From: Deltaproteobacteria bacterium | Lineage (GTDB): Bacteria > Myxococcota > B64-G9 | DNA length: 18,118 nucleotides | Direction of reading: 5' to 3' | Assembly (NCBI GenBank): GCA_003647095.1 | Contig: QMME01000034.1 | Span: 1 to 18,118 of the forward strand | In this document: one piece after another, positions 1 to 7,238 of the stretch | Position numbering within the stretch: the stretch's first letter is position 1 | Layout: every line of letters starts with the position of its first letter | The notes under the pieces: generated by a model | Told to the model about the DNA's origin: nothing | Seen by the model: only the letters and a program-made list of their open reading frames with translations | Database searches by the model: none | Translations under genes and position numbers: made by a program

Positions 1-174
1 ACCGAGACCACCGAGACGGGCTGGTGGGGAGCGGCCAACGCCATCGCCATCAAGGGGGTGGTGGGTGCCATGGCCAAGCAGGCGAGCAGCCTGATAGCCC
101 TGGGAGCGCACGAGGTACGGGTCTTTCCCGACTCGGTATCGGTGCTCGTCTACAGGAAACCCCAGAAACCCTGA
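1..174 (+). CDS. C-terminal end of an unrecognised protein (5' truncated by the window edge)
   Basis: Frame 1 is open from the first base to a TGA at 172-174 and gives 57 residues. It includes a Gly/Ala-rich helix-like stretch (GWWGAANAIAIKGVVGAM) and a beta-like end (VRVFPDSVSVLVYRKP). I recognise no family. The reading frame is supported by its natural codon use and by its stop lying 23 bases before the convergent stop of the kinase gene. The fragment has no signal peptide or cysteine. The start and most of the gene lie left of the window, so its role cannot be judged. Confidence 0.55.
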   Translation, partial: TETTETGWWGAANAIAIKGVVGAMAKQASSLIALGAHEVRVFPDSVSVLVYRKPQKP

Positions 175-197
175 ACCGCCTTCCGGGGCAAACCCGC

Positions 198-2336
198 TCA
201 GCGCAGGTCGATCTTCTCCACCACGGTGTCGCCGGGACGGATGGTAAGGCGCTTGGTGAACTCCTTGCCGGTGCGCGGGCAATAGACCCGCAGCCGGTGC
301 CTGCCCTCGTACAGCTCGAGCGGCCCTCCCAGCGGGGTGACTCCCTTCCTGGAGCCGTTCACGTACACCTCGCCGAAGGGCTTGACGAACACCTTGAGGA
401 AGCCCTTGCGGAAGCGCTTGCGCAGGGTGAAGGTCTTGCCCGGCCGGATGTTGACCTTCTCCCGGTAGAGGATGCCGTCGGGGTTGGAAAGCTGCACCAC
501 GTGAACGCCGGCCTTGAGTTTCGTCGGCCCCTCCCAGGGCGTCGCGCCCAGCGAGACCCCGTCAACCTTGACGTTGGTCCAGGGATGCGACTGGACCAGC
601 AACGAACCCTGGGCCGCCGGGGCCCGGGCCGCCACCTTCTTCTCCTCGGATTTCTTCACCGGCGGGGTCGCGGGCCGCCTTGGTTTCGGCTTGCGGTGGC
701 GGTTCCTGGCCGGCTTGCGGACTTTGTGCCGCGCCTGCTTGCCGTTTGAGCGTGGCTTTTCCGGGGGACGTTCGACCACCGCCACCGTCGCCGCCGCTCC
801 GGCGTCGGGGGCGCTCTGCGGGCCGGCATCGGCAGCAGCCGCCACCGCTCCGGCGTCCGCCCGCGCCCCGCCGCTCCGTGCCGGCCGTCCACCGTCTTCC
901 GCCCCCTCTGGCCGCCGCTCCGCCGCAGAGGCGACTACGTTCACACTGCCGGCATCCGCCGCCTGCTGGCCCGAGGCCGCCGCTACCCGGGCGTCGTCTC
1001 CGTCCTCCGAACCACTATCGATGGACAGGTAGGCGGCCAGGGCCCCGGCCACCGCCACCAGCACCAGCAGACCGGCCACGGCAAACACCTTCAACCGGGC
1101 CGCGGCCGGCGGCCGCACCGGCTCGTCCTTGTCGGTGGGCGGCTCGGTATCCAGCAGCGGACGCAGCACCTCCGAGGGAGTCAACATGGTGGGTGCGTCT
1201 TCCGGGGCCCTGATGGGCACGTCGATGGGCCGGGAACCGGTGCGCCCACCCAGGCCCGGTTCCGGGACCGGGCGTTGGCCGGTGGGAGTACGCCGGCTGT
1301 CGGCGGCCGCCGGCACCGGGGCTTTCCCCTCTTGCGCCGCTTGCAGGGCTTCTTCGATCTGGTCGGCCAGGGAGGGATGCGAGGGCGTGGGTACCGAGTA
1401 GCCCACCGGCGTCTCGTCCGGGGGCAACACCTGGCGGGCGAAACTGCTCAGCTCGTAGGAATCCACCATCTTCTGCTGGTGCAACAGGTACTGCTCCAGG
1501 GCCGCGCGCATTTCCCGGGCCGACTGGTAACGCTGGCGGCGATCCTTTTTGAGCGCGGTCATGATGATACCGGCCAGTTCCGCGGGCATGTCCGGCGCAA
1601 ACTGGCGCGGATCGGTCGCCTCGCTCTGCACGATGCCCATCATCAGCTCCAGCTCGGTGTCCCCCTCGAAGGGACGGCGGCCGGTGGTGAACTCGTACAG
1701 GACGATTCCCAGGGCGAAGATATCGGAACGGCGGTCCAGCCCCGTCTTCTGGGTTATCTGCTCCGGGGACATGTAGGCCGCCTTGCCCTTGAGCGAGGTG
1801 GTGCGGGTACGGTAGAGGTTGCCGGCAGCCTTGGCGATGCCGAAGTCGAGAACCTTGACCACGCCGTCGTAGCTGAGCATGAGGTTCTGGGGGCTGACAT
1901 CCCGGTGGATGAGATTGAGCGGGGTGCCGTCGGGATCGGTGAAGTTGTGGGCGTACTCCAGCCCCTCGCAGGCGAAGCTGCAGATCTTCACGCCGTATTC
2001 CGCGGGGAAGGGAATGTCGTTCTTCCTGCAGGTCTTGAGCACCCGCGACATGGAGGCCCCGTTGACATACTCCATGGCCAGGAAGTAGACGTTCCTGACC
2101 TGTCCCAGCTCGAATATCTGCACCAGGTTGGGATGGCTGAAACGAGCCACCAGGCGGGCCTCGTCCAGGAACATGGTAACGAAATCGCTGTCCTCGGTCA
2201 GGTGGGGCAGGATGCGCTTGATGGCCACGTGTTTCTTGAACCCCTCGGGTCCGGTATGAGTGGCCAGGAAGATCTCGGCCATGCCGCCGACGGCGATCTT
2301 GCGCACCAGCTCGTACTTGCCGAACTTCTCGCCCAC
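198..2336 (-). CDS. Membrane-anchored Ser/Thr protein kinase with two C-terminal PEGA repeats
   Basis: This 712-residue Hanks-type kinase probably phosphorylates cytoplasmic Ser/Thr targets in response to an envelope signal. The kinase domain spans about residues 8-285. Visible motifs are a Gly-rich loop (VGGMAEIFLA, 16-25), catalytic-site Lys40 (VAIK), HRDVSPQN (144-151, with Asp146 and Asn151), DFG (164-166) and SPEQ (190-193, the APE position). All key residues are present. A Pro/Ala-rich juxtamembrane region leads to one TM helix (about 415-437). A DAG- and Lys/Arg-rich linker follows, then two PEGA-type beta repeats (about 577-640 and 645-712) predicted to lie outside the membrane. The start is GTG at 2334-2336, with an AGGAGG element at 2347-2352, 10 nt upstream. 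HRDVSPQN and PEGA together are typical of Myxococcota kinases. The ligand and substrates cannot be told from sequence. Confidence 0.95.
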   Translation of the reverse strand: MGEKFGKYELVRKIAVGGMAEIFLATHTGPEGFKKHVAIKRILPHLTEDSDFVTMFLDEARLVARFSHPNLVQIFELGQVRNVYFLAMEYVNGASMSRVLKTCRKNDIPFPAEYGVKICSFACEGLEYAHNFTDPDGTPLNLIHRDVSPQNLMLSYDGVVKVLDFGIAKAAGNLYRTRTTSLKGKAAYMSPEQITQKTGLDRRSDIFALGIVLYEFTTGRRPFEGDTELELMMGIVQSEATDPRQFAPDMPAELAGIIMTALKKDRRQRYQSAREMRAALEQYLLHQQKMVDSYELSSFARQVLPPDETPVGYSVPTPSHPSLADQIEEALQAAQEGKAPVPAAADSRRTPTGQRPVPEPGLGGRTGSRPIDVPIRAPEDAPTMLTPSEVLRPLLDTEPPTDKDEPVRPPAAARLKVFAVAGLLVLVAVAGALAAYLSIDSGSEDGDDARVAAASGQQAADAGSVNVVASAAERRPEGAEDGGRPARSGGARADAGAVAAAADAGPQSAPDAGAAATVAVVERPPEKPRSNGKQARHKVRKPARNRHRKPKPRRPATPPVKKSEEKKVAARAPAAQGSLLVQSHPWTNVKVDGVSLGATPWEGPTKLKAGVHVVQLSNPDGILYREKVNIRPGKTFTLRKRFRKGFLKVFVKPFGEVYVNGSRKGVTPLGGPLELYEGRHRLRVYCPRTGKEFTKRLTIRPGDTVVEKIDLR

Positions 2337-2358
2337 CGCTGGTCTGCCTCCTGACCCC

Positions 2359-2387
2359 TATATAACAGAGGCCTGACAACCTGTAAA
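2359..2387 (-). promoter_or_regulatory. Candidate sigma70-type promoter of the PEGA kinase gene
   Basis: On the minus strand, TTTACA (2387-2382) is followed by a 17-bp spacer and TATATA (2364-2359). The predicted start of transcription, near 2352, falls at the AGGAGG ribosome site, so the 5' leader would be only about 16 nt. The call is from sequence reading only. Confidence 0.5.
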
Positions 2388-2413
2388 ACAAAGTGCCTGC
2401 AGGGATCTGACGT

Positions 2414-2442
2414 TTGACAGCCCCTGATGGTGCCCGTACCAT
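2414..2442 (+). promoter_or_regulatory. Candidate promoter giving a leaderless DUF58 mRNA
   Basis: A perfect -35 box TTGACA (2414-2419), a 17-bp spacer and TACCAT (2437-2442, four of six -10 matches) lie just before the DUF58 gene. Only six bases separate the -10 box from the GTG start at 2449. Transcription would therefore begin at or within a base or two of the start codon. There is no Shine-Dalgarno sequence upstream of that GTG, which fits a leaderless message. Confidence 0.5.
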
Positions 2443-2443
2443 C
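2426..2443. repeat. Inverted repeat GATGGT-N6-ACCATC over the DUF58 promoter
   Basis: Two perfect 6-bp arms at 2426-2431 and 2438-2443 are separated by six bases. The dyad covers the second half of the spacer and the whole -10 box. This is where a repressor operator would sit, but no regulator gene is adjacent, so a binding role is inference. It could also be chance. Confidence 0.4.
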
Positions 2444-2448
2444 GTCAC

Positions 2449-3369
2449 GTGAATCAGGCGACTCCACTTGCCGACCAGCGTCATCCCCTCGACCCGGAGG
2501 TGCTGGCGCGAGTCCAGGGACTGGCCTTGCGGGCCAGCCGGGTGGCCGAGGGAGTCCTGGCCGGCCTGCACCGCTCGGCACGCCAGGGAGAAAGCGTCGA
2601 TTTCGCCGAACACAAGCCCTATTCACCCGGCGACGACCTGCGCCACCTGGACTGGCGGGTACTGGGACGCAGTGACCGGTTGATCGTCAAACGTTACGAA
2701 ACCGAGACCAACCTGCGGGCCATGCTGGCGGTGGATTTCTCCGCCTCCATGACCTATCGTTCGGCGTCCCTGAGCAAGGTCGATTACGGCGCCATCCTGG
2801 CCGCCACCCTGGCCAGCCTGCTGCTGCGCCAGGGCGACGCCGTGGGCCTGCACCTGCTACAGGCACGACCCCTGGTCCTGCCACCGGTGGGCAGCCCGGA
2901 ACACCTGAAGAACATCGTCGAGCTGCTGCAGCACCGGCAGGCCGCCGGGCCCACCCGCCTGGTGGCCGCCGCGGAATCCACCCTGGCTCATACCGGGCAG
3001 CACGGCCTGCTGGTGCTGATTTCCGATCTGCTCGAGCCGGAGGAAAACTGGTTGGCGGCCCTGCGCATGCTGGCCGCGCGCGGCGTGGAGGTGATGGTGC
3101 TGCAGGTGCTGGACCGCGACGAGGTCGATTTTCCTTTCGAGGACCCGGCCATCTTCGAGTCCCTGGAGGACGATCGCCGCCTGGCCGTCTACCCGCAGGG
3201 ACTACGCCAGGCCTACCGCCGGGAATTCGGCAACTGGCTGCAGTCGCTGCGCCGCCAACTGGCCGTGCCCGGGGCGAGCTACCAGCTGGCCGTCACCGAC
3301 ACCCCCCCCCACCGCCCCTTGATCCAGGCACTGCACCAGGCCCGCCTGGGCCTGCGCCAGCGAGGCTGA
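2449..3369 (+). CDS. DUF58 domain protein (vWA-like)
   Basis: This is a 306-residue cytoplasmic DUF58 protein. The diagnostic DUF58 segment EHKPYSPGDDLRHLDWRV lies at about residues 54-71. It is followed by a strand resembling the start of a von Willebrand A domain (AVDFSASMTY, about 93-102), with the DxSxS metal-site motif. DUF58 proteins are normally encoded between a MoxR AAA+ ATPase and membrane vWA (Bat) proteins and are thought to act with them in envelope or metal-centre maturation. Here the vWA gene follows by 9 nt, but no MoxR gene is upstream; the divergent PEGA kinase lies there instead. The GTG start at 2449 is chosen because the N-terminus then has the usual length before the DUF58 motif and because a promoter ends six bases before it. 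A C9 tract lies at codons 285-288. Confidence 0.9.
   Translation: MNQATPLADQRHPLDPEVLARVQGLALRASRVAEGVLAGLHRSARQGESVDFAEHKPYSPGDDLRHLDWRVLGRSDRLIVKRYETETNLRAMLAVDFSASMTYRSASLSKVDYGAILAATLASLLLRQGDAVGLHLLQARPLVLPPVGSPEHLKNIVELLQHRQAAGPTRLVAAAESTLAHTGQHGLLVLISDLLEPEENWLAALRMLAARGVEVMVLQVLDRDEVDFPFEDPAIFESLEDDRRLAVYPQGLRQAYRREFGNWLQSLRRQLAVPGASYQLAVTDTPPHRPLIQALHQARLGLRQRG
3302..3310 (+). repeat. C9 homopolymer tract inside the DUF58 gene
   Basis: Nine consecutive C residues span codons 285-288, about 20 codons before the stop. The gene reads in frame through it. Such tracts are prone to polymerase slippage and to sequencing error. Confidence 0.85.
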
Positions 3370-3378
3370 CCAGGAGCA

Positions 3379-5484
3379 ATGCGTTCCCTCGCCTTCAGCC
3401 GCCCCGACTTGTTGTGGACCCTGCTGGCCGCGCTGCTGCCGCTGTTGATTCACCTGTTGAACCGCCACCGGACCCGGCGCCAGCCCTTTGCCGCCATGGA
3501 ATTCCTGCTCCGGGTGCAACGCCAGTCCCGGCGGCGCCTGTTGTTGCGGCAGCTGCTGTTGCTGCTGTTGCGAACGGTGGTGATTGCCGCCCTGGCACTG
3601 GCGGCGGCCGGACCCCGGCTGGTGGCAGGTCGCCAGGCACCCAGGTCCGGCCTGCGCCAGACGGTATTGGTGCTCGACCTGTCGCTGAGCATGCGTTCGC
3701 GGCTGGAGCGGCACGAATGTTTCCAACAGGCCCTCCGGCGGGCCCGTCGTTACCTGCGCCAGGCCGGCCCGGGCGAACGCTTCTGCCTGCTGGGTGCCGG
3801 GCAGGACATCGAGGTGCTGGCGACACCTTGCAACGAGCGGGCCGCTCCCCTGCTCGACAGGCTTTCCGGCCTGCGTCCCGGCTGGGGAACCTCTGACCTG
3901 AGCGCAGCCGCGCTGCGTGCCGTCGAGCTGCTCGGGCAGCAGGCGCCGGCCGGGCGCCGCCGGGTAATCCTGCTCAGCGACGCCGCCGCCCACGCCTTCC
4001 CGGAGCCCCTGCCGGCAGACAGCCTGGCCGGGGTGGAGCTGGTGGTGGACGCCGTGTGCGGCACGGACACCCGCGACAACCTGGCGGTGGCCGCCGCCGG
4101 GGTTCACCAGCAGGGACAGGCCATCGCCGTCGAGGCCGCGGTGCGCCTGTACGGTGAGCAACGACACCAGACCCGCCTGGCCATAGCCACCTTGCCCGAT
4201 GAGCGGGTGCTGGCCAGCGGCTTCGTATCCCTGGCCGGCAACTCACAGGGCAGCAAGCGGTTTTCCCTGCGGGCCGGGCCCGCGCCCCGCCTGGCGGAAG
4301 TCAGCCTGGAGGCAGCGGACGCCCTGGCGGCCGACGATCGCCGGCAGGTGCTGCTGCCCGGGCATCGCTCCGCCCGCCTGTTGCTGGTGGACGGGCAGAT
4401 GAGCCCGCTGCCGCTGCGGGACGAACTGTTCTACCTGGAAAACGCCCTCTCCCAGGCCCAGGCCTCCGCGGCGGGACTGTCCTACCGGGTGATCACCCCC
4501 GAGCGCCTGGGCCGGGAAAAGCTGTCATCCACCGAGGTGGTGGTGCTGGCCAACTGCGCTGCTCCCGGCCCGGCCGCGCTGGCGTCCCTGCGCGCTTTCG
4601 TGGCCGGCGGCGGCGGCCTGTTGCTGACCGCGGGCGAGCATACCGATATCGACGCCAGCAACCGCCTGCTCGGTGAGCTGCTGCCCTGGCCGCTGCGCGA
4701 CGTCGTGCCCCTGGGCGACAACCGTCCCGGCCAGCAACCGGAGGGACTGGCCCTGGGCCGGATCGACACCTCCCACCCGGTGTTGCAGGCCTTCGGTCCC
4801 GAGCAGATCGCCGCCCTGCGGCGGGTACGCACCTGGCGGGCGGTGGCGCTGGAACCGGGCCGGGCCCGACCGGGCAGCCGGGTGTTGCTGGAATACGAAA
4901 ACGGCACCCCGGCGCTGGTGGAAGGCCGCTACCGGCGCGGGAGGGTGGTATTGTTGACCTCCACGCTGGATCGCGACTGGAACAACTGGCCCACCCGGGG
5001 CAGCTACCTGCCCTTTTTCCAGCGCTTGCTGGCCTACCTGTCGGGGCGCCTGGAACGACGCCCCCCCCCCGAGGTAGCGGTGGGCGAGCCAGTCGAGCTG
5101 CCCCGGGACGGAGAAGCGACCCGCCTGGAGCTGCGAGCCCCGGACGGCAGCAGCCGGTCAGTCGATCTCGGCGCCGGCACGACGGCGGACTTTCCGGCAG
5201 TGCGCTTCGGCGGCACCCTGCTCCCGGGCTGGTGGAGCATCCGCGCCCGGTCCGGCTCCGGCTCCGAGGTGACCTACCCGTTCCCGGGTTTTTTCGTGCG
5301 GCTGCCTCCGGGCGAATCGGACCTGCAGGTGATTGCGACCGACAAGCTGCGTGCCCGCCTGGGCTCACAGGCACGCCTGCTCACCGCCGGAGACGAACAG
5401 GATCGCTCGCGGCGACTGGACTGGCTGATGCTGCTGCTGGCCGCCGCGGCGGTACTGGCGGAATCCTTCCTGGTACGGCGCTGA
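3379..5484 (+). CDS. BatA-like membrane protein with vWA and glutamine-amidotransferase-like domains
   Basis: This 701-residue protein begins with the BatA-type N-terminus, a hydrophobic helix ending in LLIHLLNRHRTRRQPFAAMEFL (about 10-43), and a second TM helix (about 58-78). A von Willebrand A domain follows, with the metal-site motif DLSLS (100-104). A later region, about residues 330-440 (RLLLVDG ... VVVLANC ... FVAGGGGLLLTAG), resembles the class I glutamine amidotransferase-like fold seen in this family. A C-terminal TM helix lies near 680-698. The family (length about 600-800) is linked to DUF58 and MoxR and is presumed to form a membrane complex with them. The ATG at 3379 is preceded by AGGAG with only a 2-nt gap, and the DUF58 stop is 9 nt upstream, so the two genes probably share one message. 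A C10 tract occurs at codons 561-564. Confidence 0.9.
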   Translation: MRSLAFSRPDLLWTLLAALLPLLIHLLNRHRTRRQPFAAMEFLLRVQRQSRRRLLLRQLLLLLLRTVVIAALALAAAGPRLVAGRQAPRSGLRQTVLVLDLSLSMRSRLERHECFQQALRRARRYLRQAGPGERFCLLGAGQDIEVLATPCNERAAPLLDRLSGLRPGWGTSDLSAAALRAVELLGQQAPAGRRRVILLSDAAAHAFPEPLPADSLAGVELVVDAVCGTDTRDNLAVAAAGVHQQGQAIAVEAAVRLYGEQRHQTRLAIATLPDERVLASGFVSLAGNSQGSKRFSLRAGPAPRLAEVSLEAADALAADDRRQVLLPGHRSARLLLVDGQMSPLPLRDELFYLENALSQAQASAAGLSYRVITPERLGREKLSSTEVVVLANCAAPGPAALASLRAFVAGGGGLLLTAGEHTDIDASNRLLGELLPWPLRDVVPLGDNRPGQQPEGLALGRIDTSHPVLQAFGPEQIAALRRVRTWRAVALEPGRARPGSRVLLEYENGTPALVEGRYRRGRVVLLTSTLDRDWNNWPTRGSYLPFFQRLLAYLSGRLERRPPPEVAVGEPVELPRDGEATRLELRAPDGSSRSVDLGAGTTADFPAVRFGGTLLPGWWSIRARSGSGSEVTYPFPGFFVRLPPGESDLQVIATDKLRARLGSQARLLTAGDEQDRSRRLDWLMLLLAAAAVLAESFLVRR
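5061..5070 (+). repeat. C10 homopolymer tract inside the BatA-like gene
   Basis: Ten consecutive C residues encode the end of Arg561 and Pro562-564. A one-base slip would shift the frame about 137 codons before the stop and remove the C-terminal TM helix. Confidence 0.85.
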
Positions 5485-5488
5485 CCGG

Positions 5489-5518
5489 CCGGGCCCCCTG
5501 CCGGTGAAGCGGGCCCGG
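5489..5518. terminator. GC-rich hairpin between convergent genes, possible bidirectional terminator
   Basis: CCGGGCCC (5489-5496) can pair with GGGCCCGG (5511-5518) across a 14-nt loop. It occupies the 38-bp gap between the convergent BatA-like and NusG-like stops. No T-run follows on either strand, so it does not match a standard intrinsic terminator and may only stall or protect transcripts. Confidence 0.35.
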
Positions 5519-5522
5519 TCCA

Positions 5523-6068
5523 TCATCCCAGGAAGGGCGCCACCTGGGCAGCGCCCAGCGTGGCCGCCACCGCCCGGCCCAGCAGATCCACCTCGACGAC
5601 GATCTTGCGCCCGCCCCGGGGCATCTCCACCACCACCCCCACCACCCCGGCCAGGGGCCCGTCGACCACTTGCACCCGGCTACCCCGCCCCACCAGGGGG
5701 TGGGGCCCGGCGTCGGGTGCTCCCTCCACCAGCAGGCGTACCGATTCCACCTGCTGCTCGGGCACGGGCACCGGGCGGTAACCCACCCCCACCAACCCCA
5801 CCACCGAGCGGGCCTGCAGGATGCTCAGCCGGCTGCCCGCCAGCAAGGGAGTCCGCACGAACAGGTACCCGGGAAACAAGGCCTTGAGATATTTCCGGCG
5901 CCGGTCGCGCCTCCGCGACCAGGCCCAGATCTCGGGCAGGAACACCTCCAGGCCCACACCTTGCAACTCCTCGCGGGCCCTGCGCTCGTGGCGCGAGCGG
6001 GTGTGCACCGCGTACCAGGCCGGTTCGGGCCGCTCTATCCAGCCGCTTGCTGACCCTCCTGTCTGCAT
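5523..6068 (-). CDS. NusG-like transcription antiterminator (NGN + KOW; RfaH/UpxY/LoaP type)
   Basis: This 181-residue NusG paralogue probably rides RNA polymerase to stop early termination in long polysaccharide operons. The NGN domain begins WYAVHTRSRHERRAREEL (18-35) and continues through FLPEIW and LFPGYLFVR (64-72) to about 110. A KOW-type domain follows (about 125-180; VGRGSRVQVVDGPLAGVVGVV). The start is ATG at 6066-6068, five bases after the aminotransferase stop, with no clear ribosome site, so translational coupling is likely. The frame stays open far upstream, but that part is out of frame with the aminotransferase and is not coding. Specialised NusG genes usually lead the operon they regulate; here the gene comes last, after the tyrosine kinase and aminotransferase. 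Housekeeping NusG is less likely, given this setting and the absence of ribosomal protein or secE neighbours. Confidence 0.9.
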   Translation of the reverse strand: MQTGGSASGWIERPEPAWYAVHTRSRHERRAREELQGVGLEVFLPEIWAWSRRRDRRRKYLKALFPGYLFVRTPLLAGSRLSILQARSVVGLVGVGYRPVPVPEQQVESVRLLVEGAPDAGPHPLVGRGSRVQVVDGPLAGVVGVVVEMPRGGRKIVVEVDLLGRAVAATLGAAQVAPFLG

Positions 6069-6073
6069 GGCTG

Positions 6074-7228
6074 TCAATCCGCTTGCCGGTAGAACTCCGC
6101 CACCGCCGCCACCACTGCCCGTTGCTGGTCCGGGCTGATACCAGGGAACAGGGGCAGGGCCAGGACCTGCCGGCAGGCCTCCTCGGTTACCGGAAAGTCT
6201 CCCGGGCCGTAGCCCAGATCGGCGAAGCACGGCTGCAGCGGCACCGGGGTGCGGTAATACACCGCCGTGGCGATGCCCCGCCGGGCCAGGTAGGCGGCCA
6301 ATTCGTTGCGCTTCTCGGCCCGCACCACGAACAGGTTGAAGGCATGTTCCCGCTCGCCGGCCGGCAACTGCGGCATCACCAGCCGGTGGCCGGGATGCTG
6401 GGTCTCGTCCGGGCCGGCGCACAGCCCGGCTTCCCAGAACATCTGCAGGTACAGCTGCGCCGCCCGCAGGCGCTCGTCCAGCCACCGTTCCAGGTGTCCG
6501 AGCTTGACCCGCAGCACCGCCGCCTGCAAGGTGTCCAGCCGGAAATTGCCTCCCAGCTTCTGGTAATGCCCGCGTTCCACCTGGCCGTGCTCGCGCAGCC
6601 GGCGCAGGGTGCCGGCCATTCCCCCGTCCCCGGTGACCACCATCCCGCCGTCTCCCCAGGCACCGAGATTCTTGGAGGGGAAGAAGCTGAAAGCGCCGCT
6701 CAGCCCGAAGCTGCCGGCGCTGCGTCCGCCCGCCCGCGCTCCCAGTGCCTGGGCGCAATCCTCCACCAGCGCCACCCCGCGCTCGGCGGCCAGTTTCGCC
6801 AGCTCCTCCACCGGGCCCAGTCGTCCGAAAAGGTGGACCGCCAGGATGACCTTGGTGTTGCTGGTAAAGGCCTCGCGAACGGCTCCGGGACGCAGGAACA
6901 GGCTGTCGGGAAGAATGTCGCAGAAGACCGGCCGGGCCCCCAGGCGGGCGATGACCTCGGCGGTGGCCACGAAGGAATAGGCGGTGGTGATTACCTCGTC
7001 GCCGGGACCCACGCCCAGGGCCATGAGCGCCGCCAGCAGGGCGTCGGTTCCCGACGACACCGCCACGGCATGGGCCACGCCCAGGTAAGCGGACATCTCC
7101 TGCTCGAACAGTTCCACCTCCGGCCCGTTGACGAAGCGCTGGTGGGCGGCCACCGCCTGCACCGCCTGCCACAACTCCGCCTGCAGGGGCCGGTGCTGGG
7201 GAGCGAGATCAACCAGGGGAACCTCCAC
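6074..7228 (-). CDS. DegT/DnrJ/EryC1/StrS family PLP sugar aminotransferase
   Basis: This enzyme probably transfers an amino group, usually from glutamate, to a nucleotide-linked keto-sugar. The amino-sugar would go to a surface polysaccharide. From the GTG at 7226-7228 it has 384 residues and begins MEVPLVDLAPQ, the usual N-terminus of the family. Motifs include FVNGPEVELFE (32-42), SSGTDALLAAL (58-68), VEDCAQALGA (155-164), FFPSKNLGAWGDGG with the Schiff-base Lys at 186, and GGNFRLDTLQAA (226-237). The C-terminus has the typical YYRTPVPLQ and LALPLFPGIS. An ATG at 7274-7276 would add 16 residues (MARRK...) and overlap the kinase gene by 38 nt. I prefer the GTG on family length, but neither start has a strong ribosome site. 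The substrate sugar cannot be assigned. Confidence 0.92.
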   Translation of the reverse strand: MEVPLVDLAPQHRPLQAELWQAVQAVAAHQRFVNGPEVELFEQEMSAYLGVAHAVAVSSGTDALLAALMALGVGPGDEVITTAYSFVATAEVIARLGARPVFCDILPDSLFLRPGAVREAFTSNTKVILAVHLFGRLGPVEELAKLAAERGVALVEDCAQALGARAGGRSAGSFGLSGAFSFFPSKNLGAWGDGGMVVTGDGGMAGTLRRLREHGQVERGHYQKLGGNFRLDTLQAAVLRVKLGHLERWLDERLRAAQLYLQMFWEAGLCAGPDETQHPGHRLVMPQLPAGEREHAFNLFVVRAEKRNELAAYLARRGIATAVYYRTPVPLQPCFADLGYGPGDFPVTEEACRQVLALPLFPGISPDQQRAVVAAVAEFYRQAD

Positions 7229-7238
7229 CCGGTGCGAC

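Noticed and set aside
2337..2448. A small RNA or riboswitch in the divergent kinase/DUF58 gap
   Set aside because: The gap is fully used by two promoters and a dyad, and the predicted leaders are about 16 nt and 0 nt, too short for a structured leader.
1015..2613. A 532-residue minus-strand frame overlapping the kinase in another frame
   Set aside because: It is a frame-shifted reading of kinase codons that also spans both divergent promoters; no domain is present.
6069..7172. An N-terminal extension of the NusG-like protein to 549 residues
   Set aside because: The extra sequence is out of frame with, and fully inside, the intact aminotransferase gene, and NusG-like proteins are normally about 160-200 residues.
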